Shown: positions 36,140 through 46,060, numbered from the stretch's first letter. The stretch is 64,000 nucleotides of DNA from Prevotella melaninogenica (GCF_003609775.1 NZ_AP018049.1:62001-126000), one strand, 5' to 3'. Notes: generated by a model not told the origin, from the letters alone. Translations and numbers: made by a program.

Positions 36140-37900
36140 TTACTGATTTGTAACCGTCAAACTACCAGAGGTATCAGGGTTTGGTTTACATGCCACATTG
36201 TTGTGGGTTTCGTATTCAAGGATGAAGAAGTTCATCCATGGGCATACATAACCTTCCTTTGAATTGATTCGGGCAGAGGCTTCATAGTTGGTGTTGTCCT
36301 TTCTACGAACTTGAAGAGCAAGACGCTTGTAGTCGAAGTAAGTGATTCCTTCGCCCCAGAACTCTATACGTTTCTGTACCATCAATTCTTTTATAAAGTC
36401 CTCCATTGTAGTGGCATTGGCTGCCTGATAGGAGTTGTCGGTGTAACGATAAGTATTCATAAAGTCCTTCAAAGCCGTAACACCTGCTGCAACACCATCA
36501 AGGTGAGCGGTTGCTTCAATGTCAATGAACATCATTTCCTCCATGCGCATCAATGGAAGACTGATGAATTGTCCTTCGTAAGAATCAAAGATATTACCCT
36601 TTGCAGGCCGGAACTTGATGTTAGCATAGGCTGGTAACTGTGTCCATGCCTCCTCGTCTAAGAGGGTAAGTCTTTCCTTTTTGGTACCAATTGTAATCGA
36701 ATCGTATTTCTCGTAACCCTCATGTGTACCCGCAGCATCTGGATCAATCCATGAATAGCGACGCCAGTCACCCTCAGGCATCTTATTGTATAGCGCACTA
36801 CCAATCATACGAGTAGCACCGTATGTGCCAGCAAGTCCCCAATTAGTCTCTGATGACATGGTGCTGGTGAAGGTATAGTAGATATAGCTGATTTGCTCAC
36901 GTGTGGTATAGCCTAACTTCCACATCCATGCTTGGTTGTCCTTATTAAATCCGTCTTGTGTGCTATGCCACTGGGCTTCAGTAACAGGACTGTAACCACT
37001 GACAGCCTTACGAGCGTAGGTGCGTGCCTTTTCATAGCACTCACGAGCTGTGGTTATACCTAACTTATCATACTCAATGCTTGCGGAGTCTTCTGCTGCT
37101 ATGGCTGCGTTAAGGTCGCTATTGCTCTGGTCGAAACGGCTTGCCATTTCCATCCAAAGGCGTGCCTTGAGTCCATAGACTACACTAAGGTTAGGCAAGT
37201 TCTTGTCGGGACGTGTATAATTAGACAGATACTCCTCGGCATGGTTGAGGTCAGTAAGGATGAAGCGATACATCTTATAGAACGGAGCACGTGGATTGTG
37301 GCGTTGCATTTCTTTCGTTGTCTTTTCGGTAACGATAGGAACTGTGAGCCCCCATATCCCATTTTTTGTCGCTTTATCATCCAAACTTGCAATGCCAGTC
37401 TTCTTGAATTCGAACTGACGAGCTATGTCAAGATAAGCCATTGCACGATAAGCCATTGCTATACCTAAGTAGTTTTTAGAAGTTGGTGAGGCTGTGGCAG
37501 GATCTACTACACTTGTTACGTTGTTACAAGTAGCAATGAAATCGTAGTAGAAACGATAGGTGTAATAAGCCTTGAAACGGGTGTTGACACCGCTTTCCAC
37601 TGTTGTCCAATAGCTATAGTTACTACTATAAACAGGGAAATCACTTCCTAATACATCCCTATAGTGCATCTGACAAGGATAACCCCAGTCGTTGAGAGGA
37701 TCACCAGAGCCCCAAGAGTCAAAGGTTATCATATAAGAAAGGATACCATTGATGAGTCCTTCTTGTGAAGAAGGAATCTTTCTTACTTGGTCAGAAGTTA
37801 ATACCTCTGACGGTTCAATGCTATCGATACAAGAAGTAAAGCCAAAGGTAATAGCAACGATAGCCAACGTTATGATGTGATTTGATATTAAGCGTTTCAT
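36140..37900 (-). CDS. SusD/RagB family outer-membrane nutrient-binding lipoprotein
   Basis: A 586-residue surface lipoprotein: signal with lipobox ending FTSC (Cys24), then a helical TPR-like scaffold (YLGIAMAYRAMAYLDIARQ, the conserved SusD helix that pairs with SusC; ARLWMEMASRFDQSN). The C-terminal half has RMEEMMFIDIEATAHL and LMVQKRIEFWGEGITYFDYKRL, both family hallmarks. It captures a ligand at the lid of the SusC channel. It begins 29 bp after the susC stop, so they form an operon. No glycosidase, sulfatase, protease or regulator adjoins the pair, so the substrate is unknown. Confidence 0.93.
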   Translation of the reverse strand: MKRLISNHIITLAIVAITFGFTSCIDSIEPSEVLTSDQVRKIPSSQEGLINGILSYMITFDSWGSGDPLNDWGYPCQMHYRDVLGSDFPVYSSNYSYWTTVESGVNTRFKAYYTYRFYYDFIATCNNVTSVVDPATASPTSKNYLGIAMAYRAMAYLDIARQFEFKKTGIASLDDKATKNGIWGLTVPIVTEKTTKEMQRHNPRAPFYKMYRFILTDLNHAEEYLSNYTRPDKNLPNLSVVYGLKARLWMEMASRFDQSNSDLNAAIAAEDSASIEYDKLGITTARECYEKARTYARKAVSGYSPVTEAQWHSTQDGFNKDNQAWMWKLGYTTREQISYIYYTFTSTMSSETNWGLAGTYGATRMIGSALYNKMPEGDWRRYSWIDPDAAGTHEGYEKYDSITIGTKKERLTLLDEEAWTQLPAYANIKFRPAKGNIFDSYEGQFISLPLMRMEEMMFIDIEATAHLDGVAAGVTALKDFMNTYRYTDNSYQAANATTMEDFIKELMVQKRIEFWGEGITYFDYKRLALQVRRKDNTNYEASARINSKEGYVCPWMNFFILEYETHNNVACKPNPDTSGSLTVTNQ

Positions 37901-37929
37901 AATGACGTACTATTAATGTAAGAAGATGG

Positions 37930-40900
37930 TTAGAATGTTAGTTTAATACCACCAGAGATGGTTCTCGTTGGGCTATAGATGGATGTACTACTACCTCCTG
38001 AGAAGGAACCACGTGGGTCGAATCCCTTACGCTTACTCCAAAAGTATACGTTGTCAGCAGCCACATATATGCGTACATTCTCCAATCCAATCTTGCTTAC
38101 CCATAGCTTAGGTAGGGTGTAGCCAAGGTTGATATTCTGTAAGCTTAGATAGCTACCGCTGATGAGGAAACGGTCGCATTGAGAACTAATGTTTGGGTCG
38201 TCGTATTGCCAACGTGGGATATTACTGTTTGGATTGTCTACTGACCATGCATTGAGAACATCTTTATGGATGGTTGCTCCTCCTAAGGTGCCACTTGGTG
38301 GACCCATATAACCTGCATAACCATAGTCGTATGAGAGTCCTCCTAACGAATAAGCGAGGGAGATAGAGAAGTCGAAACCATACGCATTCAGCGTTGTTCC
38401 AAAGCCACCATAGAGGTCTGGGTGTGGACTTCCGCATGAGTAATAACTCGCATTACCATATACATCTGTCGTTTTAAGGGTTCCGTCAGGGTCAGTGTAG
38501 TACCACATAGCCTTTCCTTCATTAGAGACACCTGCATAACGAGGCATATACCACTCGTATATAGGGAGTCCCTCGGCATAGAGCCTATCACCACTACTAT
38601 AGCCAGGATGTCCATCTACAACGAGATCAGCTTTGAGGACGTCAGCGAGTTTGATGATTTCATTCTTGTAAGTAGTTGCATTCACGTTGACATCCCATGA
38701 GATATTTTTAGTTTTTAAGACGGTAGCAGAGAGATCAACCTCCACACCCTTGTTCGTCATATCACCGATATTGTCGTACGTTCCTTTGTAACCAGCCGAG
38801 TAAGGAGCAAAGACAAAGCAGAGCATATCAGTTGTTTTCTTATAGAAATACTCAATACTACCACGCAAACGGCTATTGAACAATTCAAAATCGAAGCCTG
38901 CATTGAAGTTGTTATTAGTCTCCCAAGTAATATTAGGGTTGCCCTTTTCAGACAGAACTAATCCAACCTTATTGTTCGTGTTTACGATACTATAAGTATC
39001 AAGATAGTGGAAATCACCAATATTATCATTACCTTGCTGACCGAAAGAAGCCTTTAGTTTCAACATATTCAACCATTTGAAAGGCTTCATGAAAGGCTCT
39101 TTCGTAATAGTCCAAGCACCACCAAAGGAGTAGAAGTTACCCCAACAATGATTAGGATCAAAGCGGCTGGAAGCATCACGACGGAAAGAAAGACTTCCAA
39201 AGTACTTCTGATCGTAGTCGTATTGCCCACGTAAGAAGAAGCCTTCAGACTCATATTCACTATTACCAGACTCTCCTGTGTTATCCATCTTTATTGCTCC
39301 AGCAAGAGTTTGGTTGGTAAAGTAGGATGCCATACCAAGTTTACTACCCCACAAACTTTCGTAGTTGTAGCGATAGAACTCATGACCAAGGAGCAATTCC
39401 ATGTGATGATGACCAAAGTCATGGTTGTAATTCACGAGTTGTTGGAAGTTATAAGAGAAGGTTTGATCACTTGTTCTGGTCACAACACCCGTTGGATAAG
39501 CCGTATGACTGTATCCATAGAAAGGCTGTTTCGTCTCAGTTGCACGTGAGTTGTTGACGGTCACCGTACCATTAAGGGTAATCTTCAATCCTTCAAGAGG
39601 CATGATATTCGCATAGCCATAGAGCGAATACATATTAACTTTCGAACTATTCGTATTCAACGCATTCTCTTGTAATGGGTTGATGTTAGGTAATATAGGA
39701 CGTCTTAGTCCAATAACTGCACCATTACCATAGTCATACATCTGTCCATTCTCATCTGTCATGATGTTCCCTTGCTCATCACGAATGAAGGCAGGATAGA
39801 TAGGTGCGACATTATTCAACTGATAGAAAAGACCATTATCATCCGATGGTATCACATGGTATTTAGCCCGAGAGAAGTTCATGTTCGTACCCACCTTCAA
39901 CCATTTGCGTGCTTCATAGTCTGCTTTGGCACGAACGGTAATACGTTCAAAGTCCGAATGATATGCCACACCTTCATTGTTTAAGTAACCCAAAGAAAGG
40001 TAGTATTGCATCTTATCGCTACCTCCAGTCAGGTTTACATCATACTCTTTGCGTAATCCGTTACGAAAGGCAAGGCTCTTCCAATCGTCTGGTAGGATAG
40101 TATACCGTTTACCATTATGCTCAATAACACGTCCTAATGTGGCATGTGGATTCATATGACCATCTTCCCCAATGAGCTGTTCTCCGTTTGGAACAGTAAA
40201 TATTGGATATCCCAATCCACCCGCTGCACCAGGTGCAACGAGTTGTTTGTTAGCCTCAATAGTAGCTTGAGCAGGGGTCAATCCGAGTCCTTTCAGTTGA
40301 TAATTATACAGTGCATTATAGTAAACCTCATAGTATTTAACAGGATCATCGATAGTCTCATAGTAGCGTTTAATACGACTATTCGTACCCCATCTCATAT
40401 CAACAGAAATATGCGCATTACCAACTTGTGCATGTTTTGTTGTCACCATGATAACACCATTGGCTCCTCGTGCTCCATAGAGTGCGGTAGAAGACGCATC
40501 TTTCAATACGGTTACAGATGCCACATCAGCAGGGTTGAGGTTGTTCCAACCGCCATCGTATGGGGCACCATCCACGATAATCAACGGACTTTGACCTGCA
40601 CTAATACTGCTAAATCCACGAACACGAATTGAAGGAGTGGCTCCAGGTTCACCGCTGTTGTCTACAATCTGAACACCAGCAGCCTCACCTTTCAAACTAC
40701 TCATTACGTTATTGACTTGCTTATGTTCAATCTTTTTAGAGTCAACAATAGCAGCCGAGCCCGTAAATGCTGAACGCTTTTGTTCACCGAAGGCAGTTAC
40801 AACCAGCTCGTCTAACGCAGAGTTGTCATTAATCATCGTAATTTTCATCGTCGGTTTAGCAGGACCAATGAAGGATTTCATACCGACATAAGAAACTTCC

Positions 40901-41130
40901 AACTTAGCACCAGATTTGACATTGTCAAGGGTAAACTTACCGTCAGTATCTGTTGCTGTTATTAGTTTGCTGTCACCGATTATCTGAACAGTTGCACCAA
41001 TAATCGTTTCACCAGTTTCGTCGACAACAACACCCTTGGTTGTAAAAACCTGTTGGGCAAAGCTGACGAGCGCCGACAGCATAAATAAGGTAGAAAATAA
41101 GATTCTTTTCATATTCATAAGGCTGGTCAT
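37930..41130 (-). CDS. SusC/RagA family TonB-dependent outer-membrane transporter
   Basis: A protein of about 1066 residues. A signal peptide (LSALVSFA, then Gln-Gln-Val) is followed by a carboxypeptidase-regulatory-like domain (VVVDETGETIIGATVQIIG ... YVGMKSF), the linker LDELVVTAFGEQKRSAFTGS, a plug domain (about 115-225; RIRGFSS-type IRVRGFSSISAGQSPLIIVDG, LKDASSTALYGARGANGVI) and a 22-strand barrel ending TISGGIKLTF. A start at 41130 or 41112 is likely; the promoter at 41176-41206 excludes anything further upstream. It imports SusD-bound ligand using TonB energy. Confidence 0.93.
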   Translation of the reverse strand: MTSLMNMKRILFSTLFMLSALVSFAQQVFTTKGVVVDETGETIIGATVQIIGDSKLITATDTDGKFTLDNVKSGAKLEVSYVGMKSFIGPAKPTMKITMINDNSALDELVVTAFGEQKRSAFTGSAAIVDSKKIEHKQVNNVMSSLKGEAAGVQIVDNSGEPGATPSIRVRGFSSISAGQSPLIIVDGAPYDGGWNNLNPADVASVTVLKDASSTALYGARGANGVIMVTTKHAQVGNAHISVDMRWGTNSRIKRYYETIDDPVKYYEVYYNALYNYQLKGLGLTPAQATIEANKQLVAPGAAGGLGYPIFTVPNGEQLIGEDGHMNPHATLGRVIEHNGKRYTILPDDWKSLAFRNGLRKEYDVNLTGGSDKMQYYLSLGYLNNEGVAYHSDFERITVRAKADYEARKWLKVGTNMNFSRAKYHVIPSDDNGLFYQLNNVAPIYPAFIRDEQGNIMTDENGQMYDYGNGAVIGLRRPILPNINPLQENALNTNSSKVNMYSLYGYANIMPLEGLKITLNGTVTVNNSRATETKQPFYGYSHTAYPTGVVTRTSDQTFSYNFQQLVNYNHDFGHHHMELLLGHEFYRYNYESLWGSKLGMASYFTNQTLAGAIKMDNTGESGNSEYESEGFFLRGQYDYDQKYFGSLSFRRDASSRFDPNHCWGNFYSFGGAWTITKEPFMKPFKWLNMLKLKASFGQQGNDNIGDFHYLDTYSIVNTNNKVGLVLSEKGNPNITWETNNNFNAGFDFELFNSRLRGSIEYFYKKTTDMLCFVFAPYSAGYKGTYDNIGDMTNKGVEVDLSATVLKTKNISWDVNVNATTYKNEIIKLADVLKADLVVDGHPGYSSGDRLYAEGLPIYEWYMPRYAGVSNEGKAMWYYTDPDGTLKTTDVYGNASYYSCGSPHPDLYGGFGTTLNAYGFDFSISLAYSLGGLSYDYGYAGYMGPPSGTLGGATIHKDVLNAWSVDNPNSNIPRWQYDDPNISSQCDRFLISGSYLSLQNINLGYTLPKLWVSKIGLENVRIYVAADNVYFWSKRKGFDPRGSFSGGSSTSIYSPTRTISGGIKLTF

Positions 41131-41175
41131 AATGTAACTTTCAATTAAGGTTATCTGTAATAGATGTTTATGTCG

Positions 41176-41206
41176 CAAATATAACTAAAAGTTTCAAACA
41201 ATCAAA
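41176..41206 (-). promoter_or_regulatory. Promoter of the susCD operon
   Basis: On the minus strand TTTG (41203-41206), 19-bp spacer, TATATTTG (41176-41183). The predicted transcription start is near 41169. The rest of the 345-bp divergent gap to yfcE-like gene holds only a TACCTTTG box at 41443-41450 for that gene. Confidence 0.82.
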
Positions 41207-41476
41207 TAAATTCGTGTGAATAATTGAAAAAATAACATTTAGTATTGAATTGTTGTGTAAGTGTTATTAATACAAGGAAGCTATTGAGTATCAATGTCAT
41301 CTTTTTACATAATCTGTTGTGCGTTGTTACTATCCAAATATATTTCATTTTTACAGCCTGCCAAAGTGAGGAAAGAATCGGTCAAACAATCAAGAATTTG
41401 TTAGTAGGTATTAAATTAAAAGGATATATGAGAAAATAACATTACCTTTGCCATAGAAACAAACAATCAAAGTGAT

Positions 41477-42016
41477 ATGAAATATCTATTGGTATCAGAT
41501 ATCCACGGATGTCTGCCAGCACTGGAGAAGGTGCTACAATTCTATGATCGCGAGCATTGTGATATGCTTTGCGTACTTGGAGACATACTGAATTATGGTC
41601 CACGTAACTCTATCCCAGAAGGAATAGATGCCAAAGGGATTGTCGAAGCACTGAATAAACGTGCCAAAAATATTGTAGCTGTGCGTGGAAACTGTGATGC
41701 TGAGGTAGACCAGATGTTACTTGATTTCCCAATGATGTCCGACTATTTGATGCTGGTTGATGAGGGACGAAAGCTCTTTTTGACTCACGGACATATCTAT
41801 AACAAATCCTCAATGCCAAAAGGGAATGTTGATGCGATTGTCTATGGGCATACGCATCTCTGGGAACTCACTCTGCAAGAGGGTACGCTTGTTTGCAATC
41901 TCGGTTCTATCACTTTCCCAAAAGGAGGGAATGTGGCAACCTTCATGACTTACGAGCATGGTGTCTTCACAGCTTATACACTTGACGGAACACCGCTAAA
42001 GCAGGAAATAATATAG
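41477..42016 (+). CDS. yfcE: YfcE-type metallophosphoesterase
   Basis: A 179-residue calcineurin-like phosphodiesterase. All five metal-binding blocks are visible in order: SDIHG, GDILNYG, RGNCD, THGH and YGHTH. The length fits YfcE/MJ0936 single-domain enzymes, which hydrolyse phosphodiesters with Mn; the natural substrate is unknown. A -7 box TACCTTTG lies 27 bp upstream. It stands alone and its stop is followed by an R4 repeat. Confidence 0.88.
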   Translation: MKYLLVSDIHGCLPALEKVLQFYDREHCDMLCVLGDILNYGPRNSIPEGIDAKGIVEALNKRAKNIVAVRGNCDAEVDQMLLDFPMMSDYLMLVDEGRKLFLTHGHIYNKSSMPKGNVDAIVYGHTHLWELTLQEGTLVCNLGSITFPKGGNVATFMTYEHGVFTAYTLDGTPLKQEII

Positions 42017-42021
42017 GGAAA

Positions 42022-42085
42022 ACTTATTAGCCTAATTAGCCTTATTGGGCTAATAAGGTTAATAGGGCCAATTAGTCTAATAAAC
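42022..42085. repeat. R4 family TTAGCC/GGCTAA repeat (copy 2)
   Basis: CTTATTAGCCTAATTAGCC, then TTATTGGGCTAATAAGG, and a GGGCCAATTAGTC block, arranged as nested inverted repeats between convergent genes. Confidence 0.6.
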
Positions 42086-42108
42086 AATAACTACCTAATC
42101 CCTTCCCT

Positions 42109-43134
42109 TCATATTAGCCCTTTCTTTCCAAAGAATAGCTTTGAGATGCCCGTAACATCCATCAACCATGTTATGGCAAACGAGCCTGCAATGGCAAATA
42201 CCACACTGACTGCAAGGAAGAACATTCCCGTTGGCTCTACGCGAAGTAGTAATGGCTGATAGAATTTGGCAAGAATCGTGAAGATGGGGGAGAAGAGTAA
42301 GAGGGGCAAAGTGTTGCGCCCGATAAAGAGAAAGAGGTCGAGCAGTGGTTGAGGAATTCCTAATTGATAAATCCACAACAGCGAACCAATAACTAAGAAA
42401 ACCAAACACGCACCTGCAAATGATGCCTTATCATAATGGATAGGGTCGATACACCATACTACTAAAAGTCCTATTGTCCACCAACGTGCAGGAAAAGCCA
42501 CACGGAAATTGCCCACAACTTGGCGCACAATAGCACCTACAAGAAAGTAGGCTGCATTGGCTATTGAGAGTAGTCCACAGGTGTAAGAGAGCAACCAAAG
42601 GAACAGAGCAAGAAGGGTAAACCTACCTAATAGCACCTGATTTTCCCAACTTAACATCTTCGCTGGTAGTAGTGGTTTCTCTTGCTTCCATATCGATGAA
42701 AACCGTCCTTCTGGTTTCTTGAATGCGATATAATAACAGATACCGCAAATCATTAAGGTATGTAAATACCAATAAGGTCCCATCGGATGAAGGAAGATAT
42801 GGTCAATCAGTACTCCTATCGTTAAGTGGTCAATGTGTTCACGGATAGGAAGTAGTGAAGCCATTACGGTGTAACCGCTTTCCATCACAGCGTATGGAAT
42901 GAATATCCAAAGCATTGTTTCCCTAAAAGCAGCCCACGACTTATTCACATTAAACAGATAACCCGACACCAATAAGAAGCCTGGCATGTGAAAAGTATAG
43001 ACCAGCTGTTTAGCAACAGGGTAGGTGTCGCCAATATAAGTAAGGTGGAAGGCAATCATCAACGTGATGAAGACGAACTTAAGAAAGTCCAGTTCTTCCA
43101 TTCTTGGCTTTGGTTTATGCATTTGAATAATCAT
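42109..43134 (-). CDS. Acyltransferase 3 family membrane protein
   Basis: A 341-residue integral membrane protein with about ten hydrophobic segments. The N-terminal motif RMEELDFLKFVFITLMIAFH, the MPGFLLVSGYLF helix and YWYLHTLMICGICYY are typical of acyltransferase 3 (OatA/WecH-like) proteins, which O-acylate exported or envelope carbohydrates. No transferase or glycan gene is near, so the acceptor cannot be named. Start at the ATG at 43134; a second ATG four codons on is equally possible. Confidence 0.85.
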   Translation of the reverse strand: MIIQMHKPKPRMEELDFLKFVFITLMIAFHLTYIGDTYPVAKQLVYTFHMPGFLLVSGYLFNVNKSWAAFRETMLWIFIPYAVMESGYTVMASLLPIREHIDHLTIGVLIDHIFLHPMGPYWYLHTLMICGICYYIAFKKPEGRFSSIWKQEKPLLPAKMLSWENQVLLGRFTLLALFLWLLSYTCGLLSIANAAYFLVGAIVRQVVGNFRVAFPARWWTIGLLVVWCIDPIHYDKASFAGACLVFLVIGSLLWIYQLGIPQPLLDLFLFIGRNTLPLLLFSPIFTILAKFYQPLLLRVEPTGMFFLAVSVVFAIAGSFAITWLMDVTGISKLFFGKKGLI

Positions 43135-43253
43135 AGCGACAAAGTTAGGAAATTAGTAGGACACTTCAAAAAGATGTAGTTGTAAAAGAATAATTAGCCT
43201 CTTAAAAATCGCAGTTTGATATGTGTTAGTAATTTATAATCCTCCTTCACCAC

Positions 43254-43552
43254 AGAAAACCATTTCATTTTAAAACCTTGAAAATCCATAGATAAGGCTT
43301 TGAAAAATCATTACATAAAATCGGGTAAAACATCAATAAACAAGGATAAAAACACGTGTAAAATGTGAGTTTGTAATCATCGGTAAATCAGTTAGTTATA
43401 AAGTAGTAAAGTAAAAGGTGCTTAATTGGACTTCAAAAGGGCGTTAGTTAGACCTCAAAAGGGCATCTTTTGGAAGCCAATTAGGCGTCTTTTAGAAGCT
43501 AAAAGAGCATGTATTGGTTTTGAATTGTGTAAAAATAGTTTACAAACATCAG
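43254..43552 (+). repeat. R3 family: about 300-bp dispersed element with 22-bp-period core (copy A)
   Basis: A left part of about 160 bp (CCACAGAAAACC ... CGGTAAATCAGTTAGTTATA) is followed by a core of five 22-bp units starting at 43418, 43440, 43462, 43484 and 43506. Units include GTGCTTAATTGGACTTCAAA+AG and GGCGTCTTTTAGAAGCTAAA+AG, the latter with a CTTTTAG-AAG-CTAAAAG dyad. The right end reads AATAGTTTACAAACAT. Copy B at 54981 aligns along the whole length. It fills most of the gap 43135-43623. Confidence 0.85.
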
Positions 43553-43578
43553 TGAGTAAGGGGACGGTTAAAATAAAA

Positions 43579-43622
43579 ACTCCATTGCATTGTTCATAGT
43601 GAACGTTTGCAATGGAGTATCT
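43579..43622 (-). terminator. Intrinsic terminator of ruvB
   Basis: Stem ACTCCATTGCA with TGCAATGGAGT plus an inner TTGTTCA/TGAACG stem; on the minus strand it is followed by TTTTTATTTT. Confidence 0.8.
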
Positions 43623-43623
43623 T

Positions 43624-44658
43624 TTAATCGAATAATCCCGGTTGTAGAGGATTGTCTTGGTATGAGTTTCGTCCGAGATGGTCGTAGGCAAGCTGTGTTG
43701 CCACACGTCCACGAGGGGTTCGTTTGATAAAACCTTCCATAATAAGGAATGGCTCATAAACCTCCTCCACCGTACCAGAATCTTCACCGATGGCCGTAGC
43801 GATGGTAGAAACACCTACTGGTCCACCACGGAACTTATCAATAATGGTGAGTAGAATCTTGTTATCTATCTCGTCCAAACCATATTTGTCAATGTTCAAT
43901 GATTGCAGTGACATCGTTGCGATTTCGGGTGTGATAGTACCATTACCCTTCACCTGTGCGAAGTCGCGCACACGGCGGAGTAGGGCATTACAGATACGTG
44001 GCGTACCACGTGAACGGCGTGCTATTTCGTTTGCAGCTTCGTCGACGATAGGTACTTTCAACAATGCAGCCGAACGTTTGATAATGCGTTTCAAAGTCTC
44101 TGGGTCGTAATACTCTAAGTGTAGATTGATACCGAATCGGGCACGGAGTGGGGCAGTGAGGAGTCCGCTTCGTGTCGTAGCACCAACGAGAGTGAAAGGG
44201 TTGAGGTCAATCTGGATAGAACGTGCAGATGGTCCCTTATCAATCATAATATCAATACGATAGTCCTCCATTGCAGAGTAAAGATACTCCTCAACGACAG
44301 GAGAAAGGCGGTGTATCTCGTCAATAAATAAGACATCGTTAGGCTCTAAGGAGGTAAGAATACCTGCAAGGTCGCCCGGTTTGTCGAGTACAGGACCAGA
44401 GGTAATCTTGAAACCAACGCCCAATTCGTTGGCAATGATATTACTCAACGTCGTCTTACCCAATCCTGGAGGACCGTGCAAGAGGGTGTGGTCGAGCGGT
44501 TCGCTACGGAACTTAGCGGCTTCAACAAAGACGCTGAGGTTTTCGACAACCTTCTGCTGTCCGCTGAAATCATCAAATTTCAGTGGGCGCAGGGCATTTT
44601 CGAAATCCTTCTCAACGGAATTCAGCCTTTCTTCATGTATGTCAAAATCTTCTGGCAT
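43624..44658 (-). CDS. ruvB: Holliday junction branch-migration DNA helicase RuvB
   Basis: A 344-residue AAA+ ATPase. Walker A is GPPGLGKTT (62-70), Walker [11 protein letters not shown], sensor 1 [10 protein letters not shown], the arginine finger region LRARFG, then the C-terminal winged helix ([24 protein letters not shown]). It drives branch migration with RuvA and RuvC, neither in this window. The ATG at 44658 ([12 protein letters not shown]) matches the family start; an upstream TTG is not needed. Confidence 0.96.
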   Translation of the reverse strand: MPEDFDIHEERLNSVEKDFENALRPLKFDDFSGQQKVVENLSVFVEAAKFRSEPLDHTLLHGPPGLGKTTLSNIIANELGVGFKITSGPVLDKPGDLAGILTSLEPNDVLFIDEIHRLSPVVEEYLYSAMEDYRIDIMIDKGPSARSIQIDLNPFTLVGATTRSGLLTAPLRARFGINLHLEYYDPETLKRIIKRSAALLKVPIVDEAANEIARRSRGTPRICNALLRRVRDFAQVKGNGTITPEIATMSLQSLNIDKYGLDEIDNKILLTIIDKFRGGPVGVSTIATAIGEDSGTVEEVYEPFLIMEGFIKRTPRGRVATQLAYDHLGRNSYQDNPLQPGLFD

Positions 44659-44881
44659 GTTGCTAATTTTCTGCAAAAAGATGCAAGTGGAAGAGTGTGT
44701 AGATAATGTCTTTGCACATGGTTAATATATCCGTCAAATGCATTCTTTTATGGATATATGTGTTGTGCTTCCCTATGAATTGCCGTATACGACCCTTCTT
44801 CTACACCCTCAAGGTATGTATTATTTTCTGCAAAGGTACTCTATTTTTTCTGTGCAAGTGCTTTGTTTCGGAAAATTTATC

Positions 44882-44889
44882 TAAATTTG
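44882..44889 (+). promoter_or_regulatory. -7 box of the yitT-like gene
   Basis: TAAATTTG, 30 bp before the start codon; a TTTG lies upstream only at a 16-bp spacing. Confidence 0.5.
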
Positions 44890-44919
44890 TAGCGTCATTT
44901 CACTCATATCCTTAAATGT

Positions 44920-45855
44920 ATGATTAACAAGATCAATAAGAAGGTCCTTTATCGGGAAATCTTAGACTATGTAATGATAGCCGTAGGTATGCTGTCCTAC
45001 GCTATCGGCTGGATGGTTTTTCTACTACCTAATCACATCGGTAATGGTGGCGTAGCTGGTCTTGCTTCCATTTTGAATTGGGGTCAAGGAATCCCTGTTG
45101 CTAACACTTATTTTGTCCTAAACGCAATTCTATTAGCCATAGCACTGAAGGTTTTAGGCTTAAAGTTCTGTATCCGTACTATCTATGGCGTTGTGATGCT
45201 GACAGTTATCACAAAGGTTATGGGTTCAGTATTCCCACATCCAGGACTCTTACATGATGAGCCTTTTATGGCAGCAATCATCGGTGCATCGTTTTGTGGT
45301 GTTGGTTTAGCTTTTGGACTCTCCTATAATGGTAGCTCTGGTGGCTCGGATATCGTCGCAGCGATAGTCAATAAATATCGTGATATTTCTCTTGGGCGTG
45401 TTATCTTATTAGTGGATATGACCATCGTAACGGGAAGTTACCTTGTTCTACGTAGTTGGGAGCAGGTTATCTATGGTTATGTAAACTTGATTGTTACCTC
45501 TTTTGTACTTGATCAAGTTATTAACTCCAGTCGTCGTTCGGTGCAGTTCCTTATTATTTCTGAGCGTTATAAGGAGATTTGCGATATGATATCTCAGGGG
45601 CAGCCACACCGTAGTAGTACGATTATCGACGCGAAGGGTTATTATACTGGTAACAATATAAAGATTGTTATTGTTGTGACTCGCCAGCGTGAGGCATCAT
45701 ACGTTTATCGTATGATTGATGATATCGACCCAGATGCTTTCGTAACACAGAGCCAAGTAATGGGTGTGTTCGGTAAGGGATTTGATAAATTTAAAGTGAA
45801 GAAGAAATCACCTAATAAGAATAAGCCGAAGGCTACTAATCTGCCTAAGCAATAA
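44920..45855 (+). CDS. YitT family membrane protein (DUF2179 C terminus)
   Basis: A 311-residue protein with five or six N-terminal membrane helices (about 15-215; YVMIAVGMLSYAIGWMVFLLP, LAFGLSYNGSSGGSDIVA with the conserved GGSDI motif) and a soluble C-terminal DUF2179 domain (about 220-300; HRSSTIIDAKGYYTG, IKIVIVVTRQREA, DAFVTQSQVMGVFGKGF). The family is widespread, transport-like and of undefined substrate. A Lys-rich tail follows. It is monocistronic with a strong terminator. Confidence 0.88.
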   Translation: MINKINKKVLYREILDYVMIAVGMLSYAIGWMVFLLPNHIGNGGVAGLASILNWGQGIPVANTYFVLNAILLAIALKVLGLKFCIRTIYGVVMLTVITKVMGSVFPHPGLLHDEPFMAAIIGASFCGVGLAFGLSYNGSSGGSDIVAAIVNKYRDISLGRVILLVDMTIVTGSYLVLRSWEQVIYGYVNLIVTSFVLDQVINSSRRSVQFLIISERYKEICDMISQGQPHRSSTIIDAKGYYTGNNIKIVIVVTRQREASYVYRMIDDIDPDAFVTQSQVMGVFGKGFDKFKVKKKSPNKNKPKATNLPKQ

Positions 45856-45862
45856 AGATAAC

Positions 45863-45905
45863 AAAGCCGGCTGACACGTGGTTGCGTGTTAGCCGGCTTT
45901 GCTTT
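45863..45905 (+). terminator. Intrinsic terminator of the yitT-like gene
   Basis: Stem AAAGCCGGCT with AGCCGGCTTT, extended inward by ACAC/GTGT; weak T tract after it. It may act bidirectionally. Confidence 0.75.
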
Positions 45906-45920
45906 GTGGGTATTGGGCTT

Positions 45921-46048
45921 ATTAGCCTTATAAGGCCTATTAGCCCAATAAGGCTTATTGCTTTATTAGCCTTATAAGGTCTATTAGCCCAATAAGGCTT
46001 ATTGCTTTATTAGCCTTATAAGGTCTATTAGCCCAATAGGGCTTATTG
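45921..46048. repeat. R4 family: three tandem copies of a 44-bp unit (copy 3)
   Basis: ATTAGCCTTATAAGG recurs at 45921, 45965 and 46009, exactly 44 bp apart, each followed by CTATTAGCCCAATAAGGC or a close variant. The copies are nearly identical, suggesting recent expansion. It lies between convergent genes. Confidence 0.85.
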
Positions 46049-46060
46049 CTCTCTTAGCTT

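Noticed and set aside
41245-41439. Small plus-strand coding sequence between susC and yfcE
   Set aside because: Low-complexity hydrophobic sequence with no start context; the -7 box of yfcE lies directly after it.
45921-46048. CRISPR array
   Set aside because: The 44-bp units are contiguous and nearly identical throughout, so there are no unique spacers.
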